64,000 nucleotides of DNA from Mediterranea massiliensis (GTDB taxonomy: Bacteria; Bacteroidota; Bacteroidia; Bacteroidales; Bacteroidaceae). Positions 27,077 through 36,166 of the stretch are shown here, in pieces (positions within the stretch are counted from its first letter, which is position 1; each line of letters begins with the position of its first letter). The notes under the pieces are model-generated. The model saw nothing but the letters and a program-made list of their open reading frames with translations, searched no databases and was not told where the DNA came from. Position numbers and translations under genes: made by a program. Where the stretch lies: NCBI GenBank assembly GCA_015060695.1, contig SUYA01000004.1, forward strand, positions 1 through 64,000, written 5' to 3'.

Positions 27077-29557
27077 ATGAAAACCATGAATTACAAAAAA
27101 CTTTTACTGACAGCTTGTGTCCTAACCTCACTTTCGGGCATGGCACAACGTAGTGAGTCTCTTTTAGAGGAAAACTGGAAATTCATCAAAGCCGACATTC
27201 CGGAAGCCGTAAAGGCCGATTACGATGATTCCAAATGGCAAAGCGTAGTGGTGCCTCACGACTGGGCCATCTATGGCCCCTTTGAACGGGTACACGACCT
27301 GCAGAATGTAGCCATTACTCAAAACTTAGAAAAAGAGGCATCCATCAAAACCGGACGTACCGGCGGATTGCCATATGTCGGAGTAGGATGGTATCGCACC
27401 ACTTTCGATGCACCTGCTGACAAACAAACATCTCTTGTCTTTGATGGCGCAATGAGCGAAGCCCGTGTGTTTGTCAATGGACAAGAAGTTATCTACTGGC
27501 CCTTTGGTTACAACTCTTTCCATGTAGATGTTACACCTTACTTAAATAAAGACGGTAAAAACAATCAGTTGGCGGTACGCTTGGAAAACCTGCCCGAATC
27601 ATCGCGCTGGTATCCCGGAGCCGGTCTATATAGAAACGTACGCGTAGTAACCACCGACAAAGTACATGTACCGGTATGGGGTACATACATCACTACCCCC
27701 CATGTGGAAGAAGCATACGCATCGGTGCGCTTGCAACTCACCATTGAAAACAGTGCAGAGGCCGATGTGCGTATCTTGACCGACATCCTTTCGCCTGAAG
27801 GAAATGTAGTAGCTACCAAAGATAACACCCGTAAAATAAATCACGGTAAACCATTCGAGCAAAACTTCCTGGTAGAATCACCCCGATTATGGTCGCCCGA
27901 AACCCCACATCTTTACAAAGCCGTATCAAAAATTTATGTCGATGGAAAGCAAGTGGACGAATATACAACCCGTTTCGGTATCCGTAGTATCGAACTGGTA
28001 GCAGACAAAGGATTCTTCCTCAATGGAAAACATCGCAAGTTCCAAGGCGTTTGCAATCATCACGACCTCGGTCCGTTAGGCTCAGCCATCAACGTGGCCG
28101 CCCTGCGTCGCCAACTTACTATCTTAAAAGACATGGGATGTGATGCCATCCGCACAGCCCACAATATGCCGGCCCCTGAATTAGTACAACTTTGTGACGA
28201 AATGGGATTCATGATGATGATTGAACCGTTTGATGAATGGGACATAGCCAAGTGTAAAAATGGCTATCATCGCTTCTTCAATGAATGGGCCGAAAAAGAT
28301 ATGGTCAATATGTTGCGTCAATACCGCAACAATCCTTGTGTCGTAATGTGGAGCATTGGTAACGAAGTGCCTACACAATGCTCGCCCAAGGGTTACCAAG
28401 TGGCCAGCTTCCTGCAGGACATCTGTCACCGTGAAGACCCGACACGTCCCGTTACTTGCGGTATGGACCAAGTGACTTGTGTATTGAAAAACGGATTTGC
28501 AGCTATGCTTGATGTACCCGGATTCAACTACCGTACCCATCGCTACCTGGAAGCATACGATAAACTTCCGCAAAACATTGTGTTAGGTTCTGAAACCGCA
28601 TCTACTGTAAGTGCCCGTGGTATCTATAAATTCCCCATAGAAAAGGCACCAGCTCGTAAACATGAAGATCATCAATGTTCAAGCTACGACCTTGAATTCT
28701 GTTGGTGGTCTAATTTGCCGGAAGAAGATTTCGCATTGGCCGACGACTACGATTGGGAAATCGGACAGTTCGTTTGGACTGGATTCGATTACTTGGGCGA
28801 ACCTACTCCCTATGATGTAAATGATTGGCCTAACCATAGTTCTATGTTTGGTATTGTCGATTTGGCCTCTCTGCCTAAAGACCGTTATTACTTGTATCGT
28901 AGTTTATGGAATAAGAACGATAACACCCTTCACATGTTACCTCACTGGACATGGCCCGGACGCGAAGGCGAAAATACACCGGTATTTGTATATACCAACT
29001 ATCCCGAAGCAGAACTTTTTGTCAATGGTAAGAGTTATGGTAAACAACGCAAACTAAGTGCAGCCGAAGCGAAGGCTCTGCAAGGCACCGATTCGTTGTG
29101 GTTGCAACGCCGTTACCGCTTGATGTGGACGGAAGTGCCCTATGAACCCGGTGAAGTAAAAGTTGTGGCTTACGACAAAACAGGAAAAGTGGCTGCCGAA
29201 AAGGTAATGCGTACCGCCGGAAAACCTCATCATTTAGAATTAAAAGTTGATAGAACTCAACTGACTGCCGATGGTAAAGACTTGGCTTACATTACCGTCA
29301 GTGTAGTTGATAAAGATGGTAATTTGTGTCCTTCGGACAGCCGAATGGTGAATTTCCAAGTGAAAGGTGCAGGTACTTACCGGGCTGCGGCCAATGGCGA
29401 TGCAACATGTCTGGATTTGTTCCATTTGCCAAAGATGCCCGTTTTTAGCGGACAGTTGACAGCCATTGTGCAAAGTGCAGAACAGGCTGGTGAAATAGTG
29501 TTCGAAGCTAAGGCCAAGGGCGTGAAAGGAGCCAAGTTGGTACTGACAAGCAAGTAA
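27077..29557 (+). CDS. GH2 beta-galactosidase, exported
   Basis: An 826-residue exported glycosidase. Signal peptide at residues 1-23 (a second ATG is at codon 4). Sugar-binding and Ig-like domains occupy about 24-310; the TIM barrel follows, with the acid/base Glu430 in WSIGNEVPTQ and the nucleophile Glu506 in LGSETAS. A C-terminal part at about 640-826 holds DUF4982-like and Ig-like domains. It would remove galactose from the products of GH53. Both genes form a + strand operon that converges with the SusCD genes. Related galactan loci in B. thetaiotaomicron pair GH2 and GH53 the same way. Confidence 0.92.
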   Translation: MKTMNYKKLLLTACVLTSLSGMAQRSESLLEENWKFIKADIPEAVKADYDDSKWQSVVVPHDWAIYGPFERVHDLQNVAITQNLEKEASIKTGRTGGLPYVGVGWYRTTFDAPADKQTSLVFDGAMSEARVFVNGQEVIYWPFGYNSFHVDVTPYLNKDGKNNQLAVRLENLPESSRWYPGAGLYRNVRVVTTDKVHVPVWGTYITTPHVEEAYASVRLQLTIENSAEADVRILTDILSPEGNVVATKDNTRKINHGKPFEQNFLVESPRLWSPETPHLYKAVSKIYVDGKQVDEYTTRFGIRSIELVADKGFFLNGKHRKFQGVCNHHDLGPLGSAINVAALRRQLTILKDMGCDAIRTAHNMPAPELVQLCDEMGFMMMIEPFDEWDIAKCKNGYHRFFNEWAEKDMVNMLRQYRNNPCVVMWSIGNEVPTQCSPKGYQVASFLQDICHREDPTRPVTCGMDQVTCVLKNGFAAMLDVPGFNYRTHRYLEAYDKLPQNIVLGSETASTVSARGIYKFPIEKAPARKHEDHQCSSYDLEFCWWSNLPEEDFALADDYDWEIGQFVWTGFDYLGEPTPYDVNDWPNHSSMFGIVDLASLPKDRYYLYRSLWNKNDNTLHMLPHWTWPGREGENTPVFVYTNYPEAELFVNGKSYGKQRKLSAAEAKALQGTDSLWLQRRYRLMWTEVPYEPGEVKVVAYDKTGKVAAEKVMRTAGKPHHLELKVDRTQLTADGKDLAYITVSVVDKDGNLCPSDSRMVNFQVKGAGTYRAAANGDATCLDLFHLPKMPVFSGQLTAIVQSAEQAGEIVFEAKAKGVKGAKLVLTSK

Positions 29558-29613
29558 ATAGTGATTAGTGCTTAGTGATTCTCACTCATTCACCACTAAC
29601 CATTAATCACTAT
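29558..29613. terminator. Bidirectional terminator between GH2 and SusD
   Basis: ATAGTGATTA (29558-29567) pairs with TAATCACTAT (29604-29613), with inner TTAGTG/CACTAA complementarity. It sits between two convergent stop codons. The stretch is a patchwork of TAGTGA and TCACTA words. No long T tract, so termination is inferred from position. Confidence 0.5.
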
Positions 29614-29621
29614 CACTACCA

Positions 29622-31223
29622 TTAATACCCCGGATTTTGTATCAGATTGGGATTGTTTTCCAAGTCGTTGTCCGGCAAGGCAAATATATTAAGATGGCTG
29701 TCGAAAGGACGGCCATCTTTTTCTCCTCCCATCCATTCCCATAGATATTCGTTTTGTCCTCCATAACGGCCGAAACGAATCAAGTCGGTACGTCGGCGAC
29801 CTTCGAACCAAAATTCGCGTGACCATTCATCGCAAATCTCGTCAAGGGTGTACAACTCTTTTTGTCGAGCATTGGCACGTTCTCTTAATACGTTTATTTT
29901 ATCAGCAGCATCGGCATTGATGCCATTTAGGCGTGTTGATGCTTCGGCATAAATCAGATAAGCTTCGGCAAAGCGTAGGAGGAACAAATCTGTGTTTACA
30001 AAGTCGATAACTTTATTGGGTTGCCCATCTGAGCGGACATTACGGAATTTTACGCAACTGAATCCCGCATTGATTTCGTTTTCATTATTTATTTCTTCAC
30101 TGTATCCATATCCATAGAACAGGGCACGGTCGTCGTTTGCGGCACGGGTCATTTCGTCGATACTGTTACTATTGGGAGCCGGTGTGTCGAAAAAATGTTT
30201 TATCAGATTATTGCGGATTCGGGTTCCTTTTCCCCAACTACAGTTTGTTCCTGAAGGGATATATTTGTCCATGGTGCTGCTATAGGTCGATAGGATGAGG
30301 AAATTCATGCTACCATAGCTATTTGTATTTACTCCATCGTTGATGATTGGCAGAATGGCTTCGTAGCGAGCCGATGTCTCATTGTTGTCAGCCAAGAAAA
30401 GCATTTGGTAGGGTGAATAGCTTTCGCCGGTTACTGGATTGATAGCTCCGGTGGTATTCAGTTGATAAAAACCTCCCGATAATGTTTTTTCTGCATATTT
30501 CAATGCCTTTTGCCACTGGGCATTTTTTGTATAGACTTCGGCATTAAGGTATAGGCGTGCCAATAGCAGTCTAGCTGCTGCTTTATCTATTCGACCATAC
30601 GTATTCTCGCCGGGGTCAACTAGCAGCTCTTCTATTTCGAGTAGTTCGTTTTCAATGAAGTCATAAAACTGTTTCCGTTCATACCTCACAGGTGCTTCGG
30701 ATGATACTTGGGTAGTAAATGCAGCATTACCGTATAAGTCCATGATGTGGTAATAGTTGAATGCACGGATGAAACGCACTTCGGCACGTTGTATCTGGGT
30801 GGAGGCATCGTTGCCGGTGGCTTGTTCAAGGAAGAAGTTGCACAGGGTGATGGTAAAATAAAGTCGGTAATACAAACCGCTGGAAGCGCCACTGGATGCG
30901 CTATAGTTGTTGTGCAGCAAATCGGGAATGCCGGCATCGCCCATCCATATCCAATGAGCTTCGTCGGTTGTGAATTCGTTGAGGTACCAAACCATGCGAT
31001 AAAATTCAGATTGTCCTTCATCGCCGGGTACGTCTCCGTTGCCGGCGGGACCTACTTGTCCGGTCAGGCAGAAGCTGGCATAAATCTTGTTGAACAATGC
31101 GTTTTGATTATAATCCATTGTCAATTGTGGATTAATAGGTTCTACGTCCAAGTCGTTGACGCATGAAGTTGTTCCTATTGCCCATGTGGCTAAGGCGGTG
31201 ACTATGATATATTTCGATTTCAT
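29622..31223 (-). CDS. SusD-like glycan-binding lipoprotein, copy 1
   Basis: A 533-residue RagB/SusD protein with a lipobox Cys21 (TTSC). It has the tetratricopeptide-like helices of the family (for example YYRLYFTITLCNFFLEQ, AEVRFIRAFNYYHIMDLYGNAAF) and the C-terminal RRTDLIRFGRYGG block. It would cap a SusC barrel on the cell surface and bind galactan fragments. It aligns along its full length with the second SusD at 37357-38973. It starts 39 bp after the susC copy 1 stop codon, and no SusE or SusF gene follows. Confidence 0.94.
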   Translation of the reverse strand: MKSKYIIVTALATWAIGTTSCVNDLDVEPINPQLTMDYNQNALFNKIYASFCLTGQVGPAGNGDVPGDEGQSEFYRMVWYLNEFTTDEAHWIWMGDAGIPDLLHNNYSASSGASSGLYYRLYFTITLCNFFLEQATGNDASTQIQRAEVRFIRAFNYYHIMDLYGNAAFTTQVSSEAPVRYERKQFYDFIENELLEIEELLVDPGENTYGRIDKAAARLLLARLYLNAEVYTKNAQWQKALKYAEKTLSGGFYQLNTTGAINPVTGESYSPYQMLFLADNNETSARYEAILPIINDGVNTNSYGSMNFLILSTYSSTMDKYIPSGTNCSWGKGTRIRNNLIKHFFDTPAPNSNSIDEMTRAANDDRALFYGYGYSEEINNENEINAGFSCVKFRNVRSDGQPNKVIDFVNTDLFLLRFAEAYLIYAEASTRLNGINADAADKINVLRERANARQKELYTLDEICDEWSREFWFEGRRRTDLIRFGRYGGQNEYLWEWMGGEKDGRPFDSHLNIFALPDNDLENNPNLIQNPGY

Positions 31224-31262
31224 ATATGATTTGCTTTTTAGGTTATTGTTGTCGGGATGTTT

Positions 31263-34200
31263 TTAAAAAGTAAGGCTCATGCCTATGATAGTGGTGAGTG
31301 GGCGAGGGTATAGGCTACTGTCATATCCGCCATTGATTTCCGGGTCAAGTCCTTTGTAATTGGTAATGGTAAATACGTTCTGTGCAGTGACATAGGCTCT
31401 TCCACTGATATTCGTTCCAAACAATTTGTTGAATGAGTAGCCTACTGTGATGTTGTCACATTTCAGGAACGAAGCGTTTTGTATGAAGTAGTCGGACAAG
31501 GCATCGTTGCCGGTCATTGCTTGCCAACCCAGTTTTAAGGCCATGTTTGTTACGTTGTGAAAGGCTTCACCGGCATAAATGTTTGAGGCCGATATGTTTG
31601 CTTTCGAGGCTTCGACTGCATTGTAGTTGTAGTTTCCAATGTTTGCTCGCAGGGTTGTACCAAAATCCCAATTCTTATAAGTAACTTTAGAACTTAATCC
31701 CATCAGTACTTTTGCATCGGCTTGTTTGTAGAAGTAGCGGTCGTCACTATTGATGATGCCGTCTTTGTTACGATCTACGAATTTGCCTTGCACTGGGCGT
31801 CCTTGCGGGTCGTACACTTGTTGATAAGTGTAATAGGCCGATGCCGAATGTCCTTTTCTCCATCCTTTTATGTATTCGCCGTTGGCTGTTCCAATGGCTG
31901 CTCCTCCATATTGTATGGTGTAGTCGTTTCCTTTGCCTTTTAGCAGTTCGTCTATCTGGTTCTCATTGTAGGTGAAGTTGTAATTCAGTTCCCAATGCCA
32001 GTTCTGGTTTTGTATTGGTCGCCATGTCAGGCTTAGTTCGATGCCTTGGTTGTGCAATGAGCCGATGTTGCTCAGCACCATTGCTGCAAAGTTTGAGCCG
32101 GCTGGCACATAGACATTATTGATGAGGTCGTTCGTCTTGCGGTAGTAGTAATCTACCGAGGCTGTGAGTCTGTTTTTCAAGAATGCCATATCTATACCGA
32201 CGTTATAAGTGGTTGTCTTTTCCCAAGTCAGGTCGTTGTTGTAGGCATAGGGACGGTAGGTAATGCCTTCGCCCATAACCGGATAGTAAGCGCCTTGCGA
32301 GTTGGGGGTATAGGTGGCAAAGTAGGTATAGTCGCCTATGCCTTCTTGTTGTCCGGTAATGCCGTATCCTAATCGCAGTTTCAGGTCGTCTATGAAACTA
32401 ACCTCTTTCAAGAAGTTTTCTTCTTTCATTTTCCAGGCGAGTGCTACCGATGGAAACAAGCCCCAACGGTGTTTCTTGGCAAAGCGCGATGAGCCGTCTT
32501 CGCGCAGGGTTAATGTTAACAGGTAGCGGTTCATCAAGGTATAGTTCAGTCGCCCGAAGAAGCTGACCAAGTAGTTCTCTGACTTGTATAGGGTGTTTTC
32601 CGAGGGGTTGTATAAGGTTCCAGCCAATGCCGGGTCGTTATAGGTTTCGGGATATTTTCCGCTATAGAAGTAGTCGGTTTCTATGTGGAAGTGTTGCCAT
32701 TCATAACCGGCCATCACATCCAGATGATGGTTAGGATTCAGTGCTTTGGTGTATTGGGCATAGAGGTTTAGTGACAGGTTGTAGGTGTCTTTCGAGTTCC
32801 ATCCTCGATTGCCATAGTAATATACACCGCTATCGTAGTAGTAGGGCGATTTCTCTTTTTCCGAGCGTCCGTGTCCTAAGTCCATTCCTATATTTAAGTG
32901 AAGTCGTAAATCTTCGAAACCGTGTATGCTGTAGTCGGTTTCTATGTTTCCCATCAGTTTCTTGGCCGTACCGGTGTCGTTTGCCAATCGGATGATGGAC
33001 ATTGGGTTGGTGGGTGCCAAGGTATTTACTCCGTATTTCCATATGTCGTCGTTGCGGTTTACAGTCGAGGCCCATTGCCAATAGCCGGCATAATTCTTTT
33101 GGAAGAGTGGGTCGGCGCTTCGAACGGGCTTGGTAGGATCCATGCTGGTGGCATTGCCTATGGCTGCTCCTATGTCGGTGAATTGGGAGTGCGAGTACAT
33201 TCCTTTGGCGTTGATGTTCAGTTTCAAGTGTTCGTCCATGAATGTGGGCGATAGGTTGATGCTGGCTGTCAGTCGTTCGAATCGGGTGTTTTTTACCACA
33301 CCGCTTTGTCCGGTATAGCCTATTCCTATGCGGTATGGCATGTTTTTCAGGCCTCCCGTTAAAGTTATACTGTGGTCGGTGTTTACAGCTGTTCGGTAGA
33401 TTTCACTCTGCCAATCGGTGTCGGCAAACAGATGATTGCCATCGGCATCGTAGTATCCTAAGTTGGCATATTCAGGACTTGCTATGAATTCTTCATCGGT
33501 ATATCCGTTGGCTTGTTTTACGAATGCCATGTATTCTTGGGCATTCAGTACGTCTAATGTTTTCTTTACGGTACTGATTGATAGGTTTCCGCTGTAGTGT
33601 ATGCGTGGTTTTTGTCCATTACGTCCCTTCTTGGTTGTTATCAGAATGACTCCGTTCGAAGCTCGGCTTCCGTAGATGGCGGTGGCCGATGCATCTTTCA
33701 GTACGGTAAAGCTCTCAATATCTTCGGGGTTTACCAATGCCAAGGGGTTAGATAGTCCTTCTACTCCATAGTTGTCCATGGCCAATCCGTCTATGACTAT
33801 CAGCGGTTCGTTGCTGGCGTTCAGTGACGAACCGCCACGGATGCGTATGGTGCCTCCGCCGCCGGGAGTACCTCCGTTCGAGCTGACATGTACGCCGGCT
33901 ATCTTGCCATTCATCATATCTTGTGCGCTGGTGGTCAGACCTCGATTCATTTCATCCGGTTTGATGGCGGTAACGGCTCCCGTCAAGTCGTCTTTTCGGG
34001 CGGTACCATATCCGATGATTACTACCTCGTTCAGCAGTTCGGTGTCATCTTTCAGCGTAACGTTTATTTGTGGGGCTGCTGCAACTTCGACTGTCTGATA
34101 GCCGATGAATGAAATCAACAGATAGCTATCTTGGGGAACTGTCAGCGTGAAGTTGCCGTTTAGGTCGGTTACGGTTCCGTTTTGCGGATTCCCTTTTTCC

Positions 34201-34349
34201 ACTACATTGGCTCCAATAACCTCTAATCCTTCACTGTCTTTCACGTTTCCTTTTACGCTGATGTCTTGTGCAAAGGCATTAGCACTTGCCATCCATCCCA
34301 CCACGAGGATGAGAATCGTTTGCACGATTCTTTTCTTTACCTGTTTCAT
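31263..34349 (-). CDS. SusC-like TonB-dependent transporter, copy 1
   Basis: A 1028-residue outer membrane transporter. Signal peptide at 1-27, a carboxypeptidase-regulatory-like domain at about 30-110 (VKGNVKDSEGLEVIGANVVEKG), a plug domain with GYGTARKDDLTGAV at about 113-126 and VLKDASATAIYGSRASNGVI at about 217-236, then a large beta-barrel that ends in F. It should import oligosaccharides with SusD copy 1. It is a close homologue of SusC copy 2, with the same N-terminal layout. Its codon choice seems more GC-rich at third positions than copy 2. Confidence 0.95.
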   Translation of the reverse strand: MKQVKKRIVQTILILVVGWMASANAFAQDISVKGNVKDSEGLEVIGANVVEKGNPQNGTVTDLNGNFTLTVPQDSYLLISFIGYQTVEVAAAPQINVTLKDDTELLNEVVIIGYGTARKDDLTGAVTAIKPDEMNRGLTTSAQDMMNGKIAGVHVSSNGGTPGGGGTIRIRGGSSLNASNEPLIVIDGLAMDNYGVEGLSNPLALVNPEDIESFTVLKDASATAIYGSRASNGVILITTKKGRNGQKPRIHYSGNLSISTVKKTLDVLNAQEYMAFVKQANGYTDEEFIASPEYANLGYYDADGNHLFADTDWQSEIYRTAVNTDHSITLTGGLKNMPYRIGIGYTGQSGVVKNTRFERLTASINLSPTFMDEHLKLNINAKGMYSHSQFTDIGAAIGNATSMDPTKPVRSADPLFQKNYAGYWQWASTVNRNDDIWKYGVNTLAPTNPMSIIRLANDTGTAKKLMGNIETDYSIHGFEDLRLHLNIGMDLGHGRSEKEKSPYYYDSGVYYYGNRGWNSKDTYNLSLNLYAQYTKALNPNHHLDVMAGYEWQHFHIETDYFYSGKYPETYNDPALAGTLYNPSENTLYKSENYLVSFFGRLNYTLMNRYLLTLTLREDGSSRFAKKHRWGLFPSVALAWKMKEENFLKEVSFIDDLKLRLGYGITGQQEGIGDYTYFATYTPNSQGAYYPVMGEGITYRPYAYNNDLTWEKTTTYNVGIDMAFLKNRLTASVDYYYRKTNDLINNVYVPAGSNFAAMVLSNIGSLHNQGIELSLTWRPIQNQNWHWELNYNFTYNENQIDELLKGKGNDYTIQYGGAAIGTANGEYIKGWRKGHSASAYYTYQQVYDPQGRPVQGKFVDRNKDGIINSDDRYFYKQADAKVLMGLSSKVTYKNWDFGTTLRANIGNYNYNAVEASKANISASNIYAGEAFHNVTNMALKLGWQAMTGNDALSDYFIQNASFLKCDNITVGYSFNKLFGTNISGRAYVTAQNVFTITNYKGLDPEINGGYDSSLYPRPLTTIIGMSLTF

Positions 34350-34479
34350 GCTTCTTATGTTTTAAAAAATTAGTGGAGTATTAAACACAAGTAGCCTGAA
34401 AAGGTTTTAAAAGGAATCTTAATAAAGCAAGCGGGCGGTTGATTTCACACTCTCTCTTCTTAGCTTTAGCATAACATTC

Positions 34480-34617
34480 GTTTACTTGCAGTTTCCGCTC
34501 CGTTTCCTTGCAAGGAAACTGTCGTTTCCTAACTTGGAAACGCGCGTTTCCTAACTGAGAAACCGGAGTTTCCCTGCGTGGAAACGGCAGTTTCCATTCG
34601 CAGAAATTGCAGGAAAC
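34480..34617. repeat. Palindromic tandem array B (GTTTCC/GGAAAC core, 22 bp period)
   Basis: Five complete 18 bp units GTTTCC-N6-GGAAAC start at 34502, 34524, 34546, 34568 and 34590, exactly 22 bp apart. The spacers are TGTC, GCGC, CGGA, GGCA and TGCA. The first is a perfect palindrome, GTTTCCTTGCAAGGAAAC. Units three and five have one or two changes in the right arm. A degenerate unit starts at 34480 and a last half site GGAAAC is at 34612. It fills much of the 360 bp gap between the susF-like gene and susC copy 1, where no promoter could be recognised. Confidence 0.92.
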
Positions 34618-34650
34618 GCTAACTGTTTGAAAACAAGAGATGTAGATAAT

Positions 34651-34686
34651 AACGGAGGCTGCCTCTATGTAGAAGCAGCCTCCGTT
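34651..34686. terminator. Hairpin after the susF-like gene
   Basis: A 12 bp perfect stem (AACGGAGGCTGC pairing with GCAGCCTCCGTT) with a 12-base loop, 23 bp after the susF-like stop codon. It lacks a long T tract on the minus strand, so it may be a partial terminator or a processing/stability hairpin. Confidence 0.6.
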
Positions 34687-34709
34687 AGAAGAATTGTTTT
34701 TTAGGGGGA

Positions 34710-36095
34710 TTATTTCTTGACGATGGTAGCCTTGTAATTGGCTGCATCGCTCAAGTCGAGTGTAATTTCATAAGTACCATCCTCGGCAACGGGGATATTG
34801 TCTCCGTTGGGAGCGAGGTTACTCATGTTGCCACCCAAGTTGATGTCCCAACCGTCGTTAGCACGGAACTTGAATGACTTGCCGCCTACCAATGTGGCAG
34901 TTACAGTATAAGTAGAGGTAGCTGCATCGAAGGTCATGGGGGTAGAAACGTCCCAACCGCCTTCGGTAGCATCACCAATCAAGCCGTAAGTCTTGATTTC
35001 AGTCGTCTTCCATGTCATGGCAGTAATGTCGGCCTGGATGTAATAGAAGCCAGGAGTTGCTACCGTCAAGTTGCCGGCACCGCCATCGGTGCTCAACGTA
35101 GTCTCGCTGGCAAAACCGTAATTGGTACCATTCCAACTCTTTTCAGAAGTCAGTTTAAACTGAGAGTTCAAGTTGGCATAACCACTGTAAGCCATGAAGT
35201 CGGTAGAGTAGATGTAGCTTGCCAATTCTGGATTCCAACCGTCAATGTGGTCGCCTACTACATAGAGGTAGGGGCTAACATTGCCCAGCAATTCTACTGT
35301 ATAAGCATAGTCCATCATGTTCAGTGAAATCTTTACCCAACCGGCCTTTTCAATCTGCATGGCTGCACGACTACCGATGGTCAACAAGCCTGTCAAAGAA
35401 GTATCACCGTCGGTAGCACCACCCAGGATGTTGTCTTCGTCGTTCCACACATTTTCAATTTCACCATTCTTCAACTTATCGACAACCGATTGAGGAACAA
35501 CCTTCCAATAGCAGGCATCGCCTACCTCGATGATGGTAGAGAATACCGGGTCGTCATACACATCCAAACCGCTGTGGCTCAACTTAATCAATGCATCGGC
35601 ATTGTCGGCAGTCCAATCGTTCATGCCACCAATTAAGTAATAGGCCGATTCGATGACCGGAGCAACCAACGTAATCTTGATTTCAATCGGAGCAGTAGCT
35701 TTTATGACTTGCTCTCCCATATTAACATAGGCTGTAACAGTACCCTTCAATGTACGTTGGTCGGGGCGTTTGCCAAATTTAGCTACAGTAAGGTCAATCA
35801 AATCTTGTGTCTTGATAGAGCCTTTTGCATCAGTTTCGAATGTAGTACCTTCAATCTCAACAAGGTAACTAACCGACGAACTGCCCTCGGCACTAACCGA
35901 AGGAGTAAATACAGAAATAGTTTCTGAAGAAACGTTAGCCATATCAATGGCTGAAACTGCGCTGACTGAGAGTGACACACTCTTAGCCTCTTCTTGTTCA
36001 AAGCCTTGCGGTTCTGCCCAATCTTTAAAATCTTCTGTACATCCGGTAAACAGTACCGACAGAAGTGCAAAGGCATATATTGCTGTTTTTTTCAT
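34710..36095 (-). CDS. SusF/SusE-like surface glycan-binding lipoprotein
   Basis: A 461-residue lipoprotein with Cys19 in the lipobox (LFTGC) and an acidic stretch right after (TEDFKD) that fits the Bacteroidetes surface-export signal. An N-terminal Ig-like domain is followed by three repeated beta-sandwich modules that begin near YYLIGGMNDWTADN (about 178), LYVVGDHIDGWNPE (about 275) and YGLIGDATEGGWDV (about 373), as in SusE/SusF. The ATG at 36095 is preferred over an upstream TTG. It is the last gene of the susC2-susD2-susE-susF operon and would hold glycan at the cell surface. Confidence 0.85.
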   Translation of the reverse strand: MKKTAIYAFALLSVLFTGCTEDFKDWAEPQGFEQEEAKSVSLSVSAVSAIDMANVSSETISVFTPSVSAEGSSSVSYLVEIEGTTFETDAKGSIKTQDLIDLTVAKFGKRPDQRTLKGTVTAYVNMGEQVIKATAPIEIKITLVAPVIESAYYLIGGMNDWTADNADALIKLSHSGLDVYDDPVFSTIIEVGDACYWKVVPQSVVDKLKNGEIENVWNDEDNILGGATDGDTSLTGLLTIGSRAAMQIEKAGWVKISLNMMDYAYTVELLGNVSPYLYVVGDHIDGWNPELASYIYSTDFMAYSGYANLNSQFKLTSEKSWNGTNYGFASETTLSTDGGAGNLTVATPGFYYIQADITAMTWKTTEIKTYGLIGDATEGGWDVSTPMTFDAATSTYTVTATLVGGKSFKFRANDGWDINLGGNMSNLAPNGDNIPVAEDGTYEITLDLSDAANYKATIVKK

Positions 36096-36166
36096 TGTTT
36101 GCAATTTTAGTTTGTTATTAAATCCAAGTGGAAACAGCCCGAAAGCTGCTCCACTTTTATATTAAT

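Noticed and set aside
34480..34617. CRISPR array
   Set aside because: Units are 18 bp palindromes with 4 bp spacers; CRISPR repeats and spacers are both longer, and there are no cas genes. The same holds for arrays A, C and D.
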